Source: Paenibacillus tarimensis
GTDB lineage: Bacteria > Bacillota > Bacilli > Paenibacillales > Paenibacillaceae
Length of the DNA stretch: 64,000 nucleotides
Assembly (NCBI RefSeq): GCF_021532315.1
Contig: NZ_JAKGAO010000005.1
Location: forward strand, 1-64,000
Reading direction: 5' to 3'
Each line of letters begins with the position of its first letter. Position 1 is the stretch's first letter. Positions 7,603 through 17,961 of this stretch are shown piece by piece. The notes below the pieces were generated by a model that saw only the letters and a list, made by a program, of their open reading frames with translations, did not search any database and was not told the origin of the DNA. The position numbers and the translations under genes are program-made.

Positions 7603-9345
7603 ATGAGTGCGCAAGGTGCAACACTACGGTCAAAACAAGAAATCATGGAGAGGCTGTCGAAGCCCGAGGTCATAACCGGCTCGGAAATTTTGCTGCGGAG
7701 TCTCGTGCTGGAGGGCGCGGAATGCGTATTCGGTTATCCTGGTGGCGCTGTTCTCTATATATATGATGCCATGCATGGCTTCTCGGATTTTAATCATCTT
7801 CTGACCCGCCACGAGCAGGGGGCAATTCATGCGGCTGACGGCTATGCGCGTGCAAGCGGTAAGGTCGGCGTCTGTATCGCTACCTCGGGCCCGGGAGCAA
7901 CCAACCTGGTTACGGGTATCGCGACTGCTTTTATGGATTCCGTGCCGCTGGTCGTTATTACGGGTAATGTGGTACAGAGTGCAATCGGAACGGATGCGTT
8001 CCAGGAAGCGGATATTATCGGTATTACGATGCCGATTACGAAGCATAGCTACCTGGTGCGTGATGCGGCTGAGCTGCCAAGAATTATTCATGAGGCATTC
8101 CATATCGCGAACACGGGACGCAAGGGACCTGTTCTGATTGATATTCCGAAGGACGTCTCCGCTGCAACGACTATGTTCCAGCCTGTTAATGAGGTTAGTA
8201 TCCGCGGCTATAATCCAACGGTTCAGCCGAATTTGAAGCAGGTTGACAAAATGGTTAAGGCTATTGCGGAAGCAGAGCGTCCGGTTATTCTCGCAGGAGG
8301 CGGAGTTGTATACTCCGGAGGGCATGAAGGGCTGCTGGAATTTGTAACGAAGACAGAGATCCCGGTTACAACCACACTGCTTGGCTTGGGTGCTTTCCCG
8401 AGCGGTCACGAGCTGTGGATGGGGATGCCAGGTATGCACGGAACCTTCACGGCCAACAAGGCGATTCAGGCCTCGGACCTGCTGATCAACATCGGCGCCC
8501 GCTTCGATGACCGGGTAACGATGAAGCTTCAGGGCTTCGCCCCTCATGCGAAGATCGTTCATATAGATATTGACCCGGCGGAAATCGGCAAGAACGTACC
8601 GACCGATATTCCAATTGTTGGCGATATCAAGACTGTTCTGGAGCTGGCCAACCAGTCAGCCAAACGGGCGGACAAGGCGGACGCATGGCGCGCTCAGGTT
8701 CAGCAGTGGAAGAAGGACGTGCCGCTCAGCTATGTAGATTCCGATGCCGAGCTTAAGCCGCAGTGGGTTATTGAAATGATTCACGAAACGACCAAAGGGG
8801 AAGCCATAGTCACAACGGATGTCGGACAGCATCAAATGTGGGCCGCGCAGTATTACCGGTTTAACCAGCCGCGTTCCTGGATCACCTCGGGCGGTCTAGG
8901 TACGATGGGCTTCGGATTCCCGTCGGCAATCGGCGCACAGATGGCTCAGCCCGACCGGACGGTTGTATCCATTAATGGAGACGGCGGCATGCAGATGTGT
9001 GCCCAGGAGCTGGCGATCTGCTCCATTAACAACATCCCGGTTAAGGTCGCTATTATTAATAACCAGGTGCTTGGCATGGTCCGCCAGTGGCAGGAAATCA
9101 TCTACGACAACCGCTATAGTCATATCGATCTTGCTGGCAGCCCTGATTTCGTCAAGCTTGCGGAAGCTTATGGGGTAAAAGCGTTCCGTGCTTCCAATAA
9201 GGAAGAGGCACGCACAGCGTGGGAAGCGGCTCTTCAGCATGATGGACCTGCTGTCGTCGAGTTTGTCGTCCGCAAGGGCGAGAATGTGTATCCGATGGTA
9301 ACTCAAGGGAACACAATCGATGAGATGATACTGGGGGATGCATAA
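7603..9345 (+). CDS. ilvB: acetolactate synthase large subunit
   Basis: Thiamine-diphosphate enzyme for the first common step of valine, leucine and isoleucine synthesis (2 pyruvate to acetolactate; pyruvate + 2-oxobutyrate to acetohydroxybutyrate). The cofactor-activating Glu is E71 (TRHEQGAIHAADGYAR), an FAD-type central domain follows, and the ThDP/Mg motif GDGGMQM...NN starts near residue 459. I start at ATG 7603; the in-frame ATG at 7597 touches the AAAGGAGG ribosome site. 580 residues. First gene of ilvB-ilvN-ilvC-leuA-leuB. Confidence 0.97.
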   Translation: MSAQGATLRSKQEIMERLSKPEVITGSEILLRSLVLEGAECVFGYPGGAVLYIYDAMHGFSDFNHLLTRHEQGAIHAADGYARASGKVGVCIATSGPGATNLVTGIATAFMDSVPLVVITGNVVQSAIGTDAFQEADIIGITMPITKHSYLVRDAAELPRIIHEAFHIANTGRKGPVLIDIPKDVSAATTMFQPVNEVSIRGYNPTVQPNLKQVDKMVKAIAEAERPVILAGGGVVYSGGHEGLLEFVTKTEIPVTTTLLGLGAFPSGHELWMGMPGMHGTFTANKAIQASDLLINIGARFDDRVTMKLQGFAPHAKIVHIDIDPAEIGKNVPTDIPIVGDIKTVLELANQSAKRADKADAWRAQVQQWKKDVPLSYVDSDAELKPQWVIEMIHETTKGEAIVTTDVGQHQMWAAQYYRFNQPRSWITSGGLGTMGFGFPSAIGAQMAQPDRTVVSINGDGGMQMCAQELAICSINNIPVKVAIINNQVLGMVRQWQEIIYDNRYSHIDLAGSPDFVKLAEAYGVKAFRASNKEEARTAWEAALQHDGPAVVEFVVRKGENVYPMVTQGNTIDEMILGDA

Positions 9346-9347
9346 AT

Positions 9348-9839
9348 ATGAAGAAGCATACGATCGCAGTTCTTGTGAACGACCAGCCCGGCGTTCTGCA
9401 GCGTGTATCCGGCTTGTTCGGACGCCGCGGCTTTAATATTGAGAGCATTACGGTAGGAACCAGTGAAGAAGAGGGTCTCTCCCGTATGGTCATTGTGACA
9501 CACGGAGATGACAAAACCCTTGAGCAGATCAGCAAGCAGCTGTATAAGCTGATTGATGTCATCAAGGTAGTGGATCTGAGTGCAAATCCGATGGTAGCCC
9601 GCGAGCTTGCCCTTATTAAGGTGACAGCGGAGCCGGCGGCACGACCTGAAATTCTGGGAGTTGTAGAAACCTTCCGTGCGGCTGTCGTCGATATTGGCAC
9701 CAGCACGATGATGGTTCAGGTGGTTGGCGACACAGATAAGATTGATGCCATGGTCGAACTCCTCAAGCCTTATGGCATCAAGGAGCTGTCCCGAACAGGC
9801 GTGACGGCGATGACGCGGGGAAATGCGGCCATCCGTTAA
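9348..9839 (+). CDS. ilvN: acetolactate synthase small (regulatory) subunit
   Basis: Regulatory subunit that activates IlvB and gives valine feedback inhibition. The N-terminal ACT domain spans about residues 3-78 (HTIAVLVNDQPGVLQRVSGLF, then RGFNIESITVG), with a second ACT-like half after it. 163 residues, usual for the family. It starts 2 bases after the ilvB stop, which suggests translational coupling. Called ilvH in Bacillus subtilis. Confidence 0.97.
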   Translation: MKKHTIAVLVNDQPGVLQRVSGLFGRRGFNIESITVGTSEEEGLSRMVIVTHGDDKTLEQISKQLYKLIDVIKVVDLSANPMVARELALIKVTAEPAARPEILGVVETFRAAVVDIGTSTMMVQVVGDTDKIDAMVELLKPYGIKELSRTGVTAMTRGNAAIR

Positions 9840-11154
<1,315 letters not shown>

Positions 11155-11200
11155 TTAACCGGACAGCTGACTGCCGGCTGAACACATAGTAACGCGATCA

Positions 11201-11286
11201 ATCCCGGAGCGGCGGATGACAGCGCATCAAGCTTGTTACAGAGCCTGGTACCGCTGCGCCTGCTGGTCCGGGATGTCCGCTTTTTA
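11201..11286 (+). promoter_or_regulatory. stem structure with short T-run between ilvC and leuA
   Basis: Perfect 8-bp arms ATCCCGGA (11201-11208) and TCCGGGAT (11267-11274) enclose further GC-rich complementarity, followed by GTCCGCTTTTT. A partial terminator or a 3' stabilising stem for an ilvC mRNA fragment. A smaller hairpin sits at 11159-11177. Confidence 0.5.
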
Positions 11287-11333
11287 AGGGGTCGCCCAAC
11301 GTTTCATCCACAGCCACTCGGGAGGTGTTATTC

Positions 11334-12878
11334 ATGCGTAAAATTTATATCTTCGATACCACACTGCGTGACGGGGAGCAATCGCCGGGTGTGAACTTGA
11401 ACAAGAAAGAGAAGGTTGAAATCGCACTTCAGCTCGAGAAGCTGGGCATTGACCGGATTGAAGCCGGTTTTCCGGCTGCCTCCCCCGGAGATTTGGAGGG
11501 AGTCAGTGCGGTAGCGCGTGCGGTCAAGAATGCCACGATTATCGGTCTGTCCAGATCCCGGATTCCTGACATTGATGCGGTAAGGGAGGCGCTGAAGGAT
11601 GCGCAGGACCCGTGCATTCACCTGTTCCTCGCCACCTCGCCTATCCACCGCAAGCACAAGCTGCGGATGGAGAAGCAGCAGGTTCTGGAAACCGCAGAGG
11701 CGGCAATCCGCTATGCCAAGCAGTATTTCAGCAAGATCGAATTCTCGCCTGAGGACGCCGGCCGTACCGAGCTTGATTTTCTGTGCGAAGTGACGGATAT
11801 GGCTATCCGTGCAGGCGCTTCGGTGGTGAATATTCCGGATACGGTCGGCTACATGACACCAGCTGAGTTCGGCAATATTTTCAAAACACTCAAAACCAAT
11901 GTACCGAATATCGAATCGATTCAGCTGAGCGCACACTGCCATGATGATCTGGGACTGGCAACAGCGAACGCGCTGGCGGCCATTCAGAACGGGGCAGATC
12001 AGATTGAAGGTACGATCAACGGTATTGGAGAGCGTGCAGGCAATACAGCTATCGAGGAGGTAGCCCTTGCCCTTGCGACCCGTTCGGAGTATTACCAGGC
12101 CCAAACGACGCTTAATCTGAAGGAGATTGCCAAGACCAGCCGCCTTGTGAGCAAGCTGACTGGTATGGTGGTGCCTGGAAACAAGGCGATTGTAGGCGCG
12201 AATGCTTTTGCGCATGAATCAGGTATTCACCAGGACGGGATGCTCAAGGAGAAGACGACTTACGAAATTATTTCTCCAGAGACGATCGGTCTTGTAGAAT
12301 CGAAGCTTGTACTCGGCAAGCACTCTGGGCGGCATGCTTTCAGGGAGAAGCTGATTGATCTGGGCTATGATTTGGGTGAGGAAGAGCTGAATGCGGCATT
12401 TGCCAAGTTCAAGGATCTGGCGGATAAGAAGAAGACCGTCGGAGACGAAGACATCAGGGCCATGCTTGAAGAGAAGCTCGTGGATACACCTGAAGTATAT
12501 ACGCTGGAGCAGATTCAGGTCCATTACGGCAACCAGTCCGTGCCTCATGCCACGGTGTCCATAGCTGTTGCAGGAGCGGGCGTGAAGGAAGACCGCGCCG
12601 AAGGCAACGGCTCTGTTGATGCAATCTATAATGCGATTGATAAGGTGACAGGCGAAGCGGTAGAGCTTGAAGACTATTCCATTAAATCGGTCACCCACGG
12701 CAAGGATGCTCTCGGCGAGGTGCATGTTGTGCTTAAACAAAATGGCGTAACGGCTTCCGGGCGCGGCGTACGGACCGATATTCTGGAGGCGAGCGCACGG
12801 GCTTACGTGGATGCCCTTAACCGGCTGATCGATAAGAGGAACTCACCTGGACGACGGGATAATATGAGCCTGATCTAG
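11334..12878 (+). CDS. leuA: 2-isopropylmalate synthase
   Basis: First committed step of leucine synthesis: condenses acetyl-CoA with 2-oxoisovalerate. The HMGL-like TIM barrel begins [14 protein letters not shown] and carries the metal-binding H-x-H ([11 protein letters not shown]); the C-terminal LeuA allosteric domain (about residues 380-505) gives leucine feedback. GGAGG at 11321-11325 with an 8-base gap fixes ATG 11334; a GTG at 11325 lies inside the ribosome site. 514 residues. Confidence 0.97.
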   Translation: MRKIYIFDTTLRDGEQSPGVNLNKKEKVEIALQLEKLGIDRIEAGFPAASPGDLEGVSAVARAVKNATIIGLSRSRIPDIDAVREALKDAQDPCIHLFLATSPIHRKHKLRMEKQQVLETAEAAIRYAKQYFSKIEFSPEDAGRTELDFLCEVTDMAIRAGASVVNIPDTVGYMTPAEFGNIFKTLKTNVPNIESIQLSAHCHDDLGLATANALAAIQNGADQIEGTINGIGERAGNTAIEEVALALATRSEYYQAQTTLNLKEIAKTSRLVSKLTGMVVPGNKAIVGANAFAHESGIHQDGMLKEKTTYEIISPETIGLVESKLVLGKHSGRHAFREKLIDLGYDLGEEELNAAFAKFKDLADKKKTVGDEDIRAMLEEKLVDTPEVYTLEQIQVHYGNQSVPHATVSIAVAGAGVKEDRAEGNGSVDAIYNAIDKVTGEAVELEDYSIKSVTHGKDALGEVHVVLKQNGVTASGRGVRTDILEASARAYVDALNRLIDKRNSPGRRDNMSLI

Positions 12879-12906
12879 ACTTATTATGAGGGAGTGTAAG
12901 TACACG

Positions 12907-13983
12907 ATGGCAGAAGTGAAAAAAATCGCAGTTATTGCCGGGGACGGAATAGGCCCTGAGGTTGTTGAAGAAGCGATCAAGGTAATGAAGAAGACGGAAG
13001 AGCTGTATGGCCTCAGCTTTGAATTCGAGCATGGTCTCTTTGGCGGCATTGCTATTGATGAGAAAGGTACGCCGCTGCCGGAAGAGACACTCGACATCTG
13101 TAAGCGTGCGGACGCCGTTCTGCTTGGTGCCGTAGGGGGGCCAAAGTGGGACAGCAATCCAAAGGAGCTTCGTCCGGAGACAGGTCTGCTTGGTATCCGT
13201 AAAGCACTGGGTCTGTTCTCGAACATCCGCCCGGCGACGATCTTTGACTGCCTGAAGGAAGCTTCGACCCTCAAGCCTGAAGTGCTGGAAGGTACTGATT
13301 TGATTGTAGTGCGTGAGCTGACCGGTGGCATTTACTTCGGTGAGAAGTTCCGCCGTGAGGGAGAGCAGGGCGAGGAGGCAGTTGACACTTGTGTATACAA
13401 TGCGGTCGAAATTGAGCGTATTGTACGCCAGGCGTTCGAGATTGCGCAAAAACGCCGCAAGAAGCTGGCTTCTGTCGATAAAGCCAACGTTCTGGAAACC
13501 TCCCGCCTCTGGCGTGAGGTCGTAAACCGGATTGCACCTGAGTACCCGGATGTAGAGCTTGAGCATGTGCTTGTGGACAACTGTGCGATGCAGCTGCTTC
13601 GCCGTCCGTCCAGCTTTGATGTTATCGTAACGGAGAATATGTTCGGTGACATTCTATCTGATGAAGCGGCGATGCTGACCGGTTCGATCGGCATGCTGTC
13701 ATCCGCTTCGCTTGGAGAAGGCGCATTCGGCTTGTATGAGCCGGTACACGGTTCTGCCCCTGACATTGCAGGTCAGGGAATTGCAAACCCGATCGCTACT
13801 ATCCTTTCCGTAGCATTGATGTATCGCCTGACCTTTGGTTATGAGGAAGCGGCGGCTTCCATTGAAGAGGCTGTCAAGGCTGTGCTTGATGCCGGTCACC
13901 GGACGGGCGATATCGCAGTGGATAAGAGCCAGGCTATCGGAACAACTGCGATGGGCGATCTGATCGTTGCGGCAATGAAATAA
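12907..13983 (+). CDS. leuB: 3-isopropylmalate dehydrogenase
   Basis: NAD-dependent oxidative decarboxylation of 3-isopropylmalate in leucine synthesis. The N-terminus [14 protein letters not shown] and the substrate/metal stretch [27 protein letters not shown] identify the IDH/IPMDH family; [17 protein letters not shown] [18 protein letters not shown] binds NAD. I start at ATG 12907 (MAEVKK), as in homologues; GAGGGAG lies 12 bases upstream, which is a long gap. 358 residues. Last gene of this operon: no leuC or leuD follows, unlike B. subtilis. Confidence 0.96.
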   Translation: MAEVKKIAVIAGDGIGPEVVEEAIKVMKKTEELYGLSFEFEHGLFGGIAIDEKGTPLPEETLDICKRADAVLLGAVGGPKWDSNPKELRPETGLLGIRKALGLFSNIRPATIFDCLKEASTLKPEVLEGTDLIVVRELTGGIYFGEKFRREGEQGEEAVDTCVYNAVEIERIVRQAFEIAQKRRKKLASVDKANVLETSRLWREVVNRIAPEYPDVELEHVLVDNCAMQLLRRPSSFDVIVTENMFGDILSDEAAMLTGSIGMLSSASLGEGAFGLYEPVHGSAPDIAGQGIANPIATILSVALMYRLTFGYEEAAASIEEAVKAVLDAGHRTGDIAVDKSQAIGTTAMGDLIVAAMK

Positions 13984-13999
13984 GAAATCTGCAGTGTTA

Positions 14000-14043
14000 A
14001 AGGCTGTCCGCAGGAAGCTGTTCCTGTTGGACGGCCTTTTTGT
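14000..14043 (+). terminator. terminator of the ilv-leu operon
   Basis: Stem AAGGCTGTCCGCAGGAA with TTCCTGTTGGACGGCCTT, then TTTTTG. It closes the operon right after leuB. Confidence 0.88.
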
Positions 14044-14201
14044 CTGCCTGCTGCCGGGGTAATGAATATTTATAAAGCAGGTTGGATACAGCTTGAATTA
14101 AATCGGGAATGCGCAAGCAGGAATTTAACCTCCTGTACTCGAATAGAGTATCGTATGTTTCGTTTCAATCCGGACTGGTTAATAGTATGGAGGTGACGTA
14201 T

Positions 14202-14624
14202 ATGAGCTTCTGCTGTGGAGCAAGCATGATCGGTACGAATGGCACATTAAAGCATTACCGGACACATATTCATAACGTTCCGATTCTGCTGTGCCCGGTA
14301 TGTCATCGTGTTGATATTCATTATCTTGTTGAAAGCGAATATGAGATACTAGCGGAATATGCACATGGAGACGGCGCCCCGGAAGTAGATTTCCACGATT
14401 ATGTGGATCAGGAAGGCTTGGAACTGCTTGAGAACTGCGTTAACCATGAGAACGAGGATCCCATGGAGGTCGTTAAAAGCCAGATTGACATGGCACTTGA
14501 TCTGATGAGCGTAGCCAAGCAGCTTGGTGATGCGCAGTGGGAGGATCAGCTCAAGCAAAGGCTTGGGGTTCTCAGCCGCCGGCGAAGCCGTTTAAAGCAG
14601 CGCCGTCCTTCCGAAAAGTATTGA
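14202..14624 (+). CDS. small zinc-ribbon-like protein of unknown function
   Basis: 140 residues, not recognised. Cysteines near the start (FCCG, residues 3-5) and CPVC around residues 32-35 could form one zinc site. The middle is acidic (EVDFHDYVDQEGLELLENC) and the end is helical and basic (RRRSRLKQRR). I start at ATG 14202 since GGAGGTGAC lies 4-5 bases before it; the longer frame from 14109 has no ribosome site. It stands alone between the ilv-leu terminator and its own terminator, so it is a separate transcription unit. Confidence 0.65.
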   Translation: MSFCCGASMIGTNGTLKHYRTHIHNVPILLCPVCHRVDIHYLVESEYEILAEYAHGDGAPEVDFHDYVDQEGLELLENCVNHENEDPMEVVKSQIDMALDLMSVAKQLGDAQWEDQLKQRLGVLSRRRSRLKQRRPSEKY

Positions 14625-14661
14625 TTTAACCGGGACAACCATGCTGACATGGGTAATAGAT

Positions 14662-14682
14662 GCCTCCTGCGGGAGGCTTTTC
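14662..14682 (+). terminator. terminator after the zinc-ribbon-like gene
   Basis: GCCTCC / GGAGGC stem with a TGCG loop and TTTTCT tail. Confidence 0.72.
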
Positions 14683-14732
14683 TCGTTTATTGACGGTTTT
14701 GCAGTCTGCAGCCTGATTTTTATAATTCTGGT

Positions 14733-14761
14733 ACCCCCGAATCAGTGCTGCAGCTGACGAA
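14733..14761 (+). promoter_or_regulatory. candidate SigI-dependent autoregulatory promoter
   Basis: ACCCCC at 14733-14738 and CGAA at 14758-14761, the -35 and -10 elements reported for SigI promoters in B. subtilis, 19 bases apart. Transcription would begin a few bases before the GAGGTGG ribosome site of sigI, consistent with positive autoregulation. Confidence 0.6.
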
Positions 14762-14782
14762 TGTATATAAGAGGTGGAGCGG

Positions 14783-15616
14783 TTGTTACTCCTTATGATA
14801 AAACGCTTTTTCGTAAAAAGTGCCAGCACGAAAGCCGCGGAACGGGCGCATCTTTCTCCTGAATCCATTGTGGAGCGGATCAGATTGGGAGAAGCAGGCC
14901 TGCGAGACACCTTTATTGCGGATTACCGGCCTTATATAGCCAAGGTTACCAGTAAGTTTTGCAAACGATATATTGATCCGGAGAAGGACGATGAGTTCAG
15001 TATTGCAATGATTGCTTTTAATGAAGCGATTGAACAATTCTCACCCGAGTCAGGCCGTTCTTTTCTGGGCTTTGCCGAGACGGTGGTCAGGCGCAGACTG
15101 ATCGATCATCTTCGAAAGGAACAGCGTCACCGGATGTCTGTACCCATAAGCGCATTCGAGAAGCCGGAAGAGGAAGAAAGCACCGTTAACCCTATTGAGG
15201 TCTCTATGGCCATTGAGCAATATGAGCAGGAGCGTCAACGTGAACGGCTGCAATTTGAAATTGAAGCATTCAGCAAGTACTTGAAGACGTATGATATTAC
15301 GTTTGCAGATCTGGCCGATAAATCACCGAAGCATGCCGATTCGAGAAGCACGCTGTACCGTATTGGGCGTTTAGTGGCCTCTGATGAGGGATTATTTGGA
15401 ATGCTTGAAGCAAAGCGCAAGCTGCCGGTGAAGGAGCTGCTTGACATCTGCGGTGTCTCCCGAAAAACCATCGAGCGCAACCGGAAATTTATTATAGCGG
15501 CGGCGCTTATTGTTAACGGAAATTTTCCGCATTTGCAGGCTTATTTAAAGCTGCCGGAAAGCCTGCCGCTGCAGGGGGCCAAGGAAGAGGAATATGCGGA
15601 AGGAGTAGGATCATGA
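14783..15616 (+). CDS. sigI: RNA polymerase sigma factor SigI
   Basis: Sigma-70-type factor of the SigI family, used in Bacillales for heat and cell-wall stress and in clostridia for carbohydrate sensing. Region 2-like sequence (YIDPEKDDEFSIAMIAFNEAIEQF ... RRRLIDHLRKE) and the SigI-specific C-terminal helix-turn-helix (KLPVKELLDICGVSRKTIERNRKFI) are present. The start is uncertain: GAGGTGG (14771-14777) best serves the TTG at 14783, while the first ATG is at 14795 with a long 17-base gap. Overlaps rsgI by 4 bases (ATGA), so the two are co-translated. About 277 residues. Confidence 0.92.
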   Translation: MLLLMIKRFFVKSASTKAAERAHLSPESIVERIRLGEAGLRDTFIADYRPYIAKVTSKFCKRYIDPEKDDEFSIAMIAFNEAIEQFSPESGRSFLGFAETVVRRRLIDHLRKEQRHRMSVPISAFEKPEEEESTVNPIEVSMAIEQYEQERQRERLQFEIEAFSKYLKTYDITFADLADKSPKHADSRSTLYRIGRLVASDEGLFGMLEAKRKLPVKELLDICGVSRKTIERNRKFIIAAALIVNGNFPHLQAYLKLPESLPLQGAKEEEYAEGVGS

Positions 15617-17280
15617 GGCGCGGCATAGTAGTTGAAGTAAATCCACGATACAGCATCGTGCTTACTCCTGATGGGGAATACAGGAAGGTTCCGGCAGGAA
15701 AATACCAGGTTGGTGAGGAGATCAGCCTGCAGGCGGCGAGAAGAAGGAGAAGCAGAGGGGCACTTTGGTACAGTGCGGCAGCAGTGATGGTTATTATGGT
15801 CCTGATCATACCTAATCTCTGGCCCGCCGCTTCCGCTGAACCGGCCGTCTACGTCACCATGGATATTAACCCGAGCGTTGAATTGGGGATAAGCCTGCAG
15901 GGGAAGGTTGTCTCGCTGAACGGACTGAACGAAGACGGCCGGCGGATTATAGACGGTATGTCGTACGAAGGGCAGCCAGTGCAGCAGGTTACCGCTTCTA
16001 TCATGAAGCGTGTACGCGATCTGAAGTATCTGTCGGATACGGATAATACGGTGCTGATAACGGGTATAGCGGTTGAGGGCAGGGACGGCGGACAAGTTGA
16101 GGAGGAGCTGACAAGCCTTGTTGACTTGGCAGTGAGGGCTGCTGCTGGTGATTCACAAGGGGGGACTGAACCCGGGATAACAGATGTGCAGGTCACCCGG
16201 CTGATGGCGCCTGAAGAGCTGAGGGATGCTTCCATTGAAAGTGGACTGAGTCCTGGTAAATTGGCGGTATTCCTGCTTGCTGAAGCTAACGGTTATCCAC
16301 TTGATCTGACGGATCTGAAGGAGAAATCCATCTCTCAGATCGTGACGGGGCTTGGCGGCTTGGATAAGGTTGTAGGCGGCGATACGGACGGCAGCCACCA
16401 TCTTAATGACTTGAGAAAACTGCTGTCCCTTCCCAAGCATGATAACGGGACTACTCCTGACCCGGAAAATCCTGAAGCTGTTGTGAATTCATTGGAAGAA
16501 AGCATCGATGAGACGGGGAAACAGCAACCGGACAGGGCATTGGATCAGGAGAAGCGGGATAAGAAGGATAAGAAGGAAGATAGTAACAGTAGAGAAAATA
16601 GAGACAAGAAAGAGGGTCAAGCCAGTGGGGCGGGCCCCGGCAGTAAGACTGCAGAAGACATAGAGCCGAATGAGACTGGCAAGGCAGCCAAGGCTGAGAA
16701 GGAAGCGAAGGCCCAGAAGGAAGAAAAGACAAGCAGGGATGCCGGCAAGATGAGGTCAGAACAAACCGGCAAGTCAAGTCAGTTGACTAATTCAGGCAGC
16801 AACGGCAATACGGATAATGCGGTGGATAATACTCAGGACAAACAGAGTAAAGCAGCTGGCGCAATGGGGAAAACGGGACAGACAGGCAATGAGGGACCCG
16901 GGAACCCGGAGGATGAGGAAGAGGCCGGCAGCAGCAGCAAGGTGGTATCCCCCGGCCCTCCAGGCAAGGAGGCCCGGGAAGGGAAGGAGGCTGATGCCGG
17001 CAGTCCTTCTTCCTCTGCTAAGCCAGAATCAGCCCCTGCGGAACAGAAGGCCGGTCAGGGAGAAACCAAGAAACAAAACCAGAATGGAAAGGAGAGCACC
17101 AACTCTAATATGAGCAGCGAAACTGCTCCGTCTCCAGCTGTGCCATCCGGGTCATCGTCAGCTGGCGAGGCAGACAGCTCTACCTCAACTATAGGTCCTG
17201 CTGGAGCGGGCGGCAGCCCAGGCAGCGCCAAGGAGCCCGCGGGTAAAGCTAAGATGGAAGGCAAGGGCAGGGATAGATGA
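15613..17280 (+). CDS. rsgI: anti-sigma-I factor RsgI with long disordered ectodomain
   Basis: Membrane anti-sigma factor holding SigI inactive. Residues 1-50 form the RsgI N-terminal SigI-binding domain (GIVVEVNPRYSIVLTPDGEYRKV); one membrane helix is at about 55-76 (ALWYSAAAVMVIMVLIIP). The extracytoplasmic conserved RsgI middle domain starts AVYVTMDINPSVELG (about 80-250). From about residue 275 to the end the protein is low-complexity, rich in Lys, Glu, Gly, Ser and Pro, with no recognisable sugar-binding or enzyme domain, as in Bacillus-type RsgI and unlike clostridial ones. Start overlaps the sigI stop. 555 residues. Confidence 0.92.
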   Translation: MRRGIVVEVNPRYSIVLTPDGEYRKVPAGKYQVGEEISLQAARRRRSRGALWYSAAAVMVIMVLIIPNLWPAASAEPAVYVTMDINPSVELGISLQGKVVSLNGLNEDGRRIIDGMSYEGQPVQQVTASIMKRVRDLKYLSDTDNTVLITGIAVEGRDGGQVEEELTSLVDLAVRAAAGDSQGGTEPGITDVQVTRLMAPEELRDASIESGLSPGKLAVFLLAEANGYPLDLTDLKEKSISQIVTGLGGLDKVVGGDTDGSHHLNDLRKLLSLPKHDNGTTPDPENPEAVVNSLEESIDETGKQQPDRALDQEKRDKKDKKEDSNSRENRDKKEGQASGAGPGSKTAEDIEPNETGKAAKAEKEAKAQKEEKTSRDAGKMRSEQTGKSSQLTNSGSNGNTDNAVDNTQDKQSKAAGAMGKTGQTGNEGPGNPEDEEEAGSSSKVVSPGPPGKEAREGKEADAGSPSSSAKPESAPAEQKAGQGETKKQNQNGKESTNSNMSSETAPSPAVPSGSSSAGEADSSTSTIGPAGAGGSPGSAKEPAGKAKMEGKGRDR

Positions 17281-17302
17281 GAATCGTGGTTATGAGCAGC
17301 TC

Positions 17303-17339
17303 CAGCGCTTGTATGTGCACGTCAGCATGACAAGCGCTG
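17303..17339 (+). repeat. 10-bp perfect hairpin after rsgI
   Basis: Arms CAGCGCTTGT (17303-17312) and ACAAGCGCTG (17330-17339). No T-tract follows; possibly the 3' end structure of the sigI-rsgI transcript. Confidence 0.45.
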
Positions 17340-17463
17340 CTGCATGTTATCAGATACTGCCGTACCTCTTCCCTTTTTACCCTAATCGACAGGGTTATAA
17401 GACTTTTAGCACAAAGCCTGTCTTATTACTTCTCGATTCCCGCCTGTTCGACAAAGTCTCCCA

Positions 17464-17493
17464 TTGACACTATATCTCATCCCTAACTATGAT
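17464..17493 (+). promoter_or_regulatory. promoter of the RsbT-like/kinase pair
   Basis: TTGACA at 17464-17469, 18 bases, TATGAT at 17488-17493: a good SigA-type promoter about 60 bases before the first gene. Confidence 0.75.
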
Positions 17494-17552
17494 TATATTA
17501 TGTCTATTTGAAACCGTTGAGAAAACGCTTGCAGAAGCGGAGGCGAAAGCAG

Positions 17553-17960
17553 TTGGAAACATTCCTTATCACCAAGCCTTCTGATGCCATACGTGCGAGG
17601 CAGCGTGTACGGGAGATGGCCAGAACGCTCGGATTCGGGCTTGTAGACCAGACGAAGATCGCTTTCACGGTCTCGGAATTTGCCTTAAAGCTGATATCTA
17701 GGGCTGATCAGTGTCGCATGAATCTTGATTATGCAGGCAAAGAAGAAGGAAAGACAGGTATTGAAGTGAGATTGTATGAACAGTACCGGTCCCGCGAGAA
17801 TGTGGATGCCGATTGGGCTGCTCAGCTGGTAGACGACTTGGACGTGAACCGTAATTGTTCGGATGAGACATTTATCACGTTTCGCAAATGGCGGACTCCT
17901 GCACTCGCACATGAATCTATCATGTCTTCTCCTGTTTTTGCAGCAGGGGAGGAGCAATAA
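17553..17960 (+). CDS. RsbT/SpoIIAB-like protein with degenerate ATP site
   Basis: 135 residues resembling the serine-kinase/anti-sigma (GHKL) proteins of the Rsb partner-switching systems: the N-terminal half (ARQRVREMARTLGFGLVDQTKIAFTVSEFA) follows RsbT closely. The Asn of the N-box, normally in SELARN, is absent (SEFALKL), and no G1/G2 ATP-lid glycine motifs appear in the C-terminal half, so ATP binding looks lost. I start at TTG 17553, 9 bases after GCGGAGG. The next gene begins 1 base after its stop and has an RsbU-like N-terminal domain, the known docking partner of RsbT. Likely a non-enzymatic regulator of that kinase. Confidence 0.68.
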   Translation: METFLITKPSDAIRARQRVREMARTLGFGLVDQTKIAFTVSEFALKLISRADQCRMNLDYAGKEEGKTGIEVRLYEQYRSRENVDADWAAQLVDDLDVNRNCSDETFITFRKWRTPALAHESIMSSPVFAAGEEQ

Positions 17961-17961
17961 A

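Noticed and set aside
16451..17280. Frameshifted or fused second gene in the low-complexity part of rsgI
   Set aside because: The frame is continuous and the Lys/Glu/Ser/Gly-rich composition is common for Bacillales RsgI tails.
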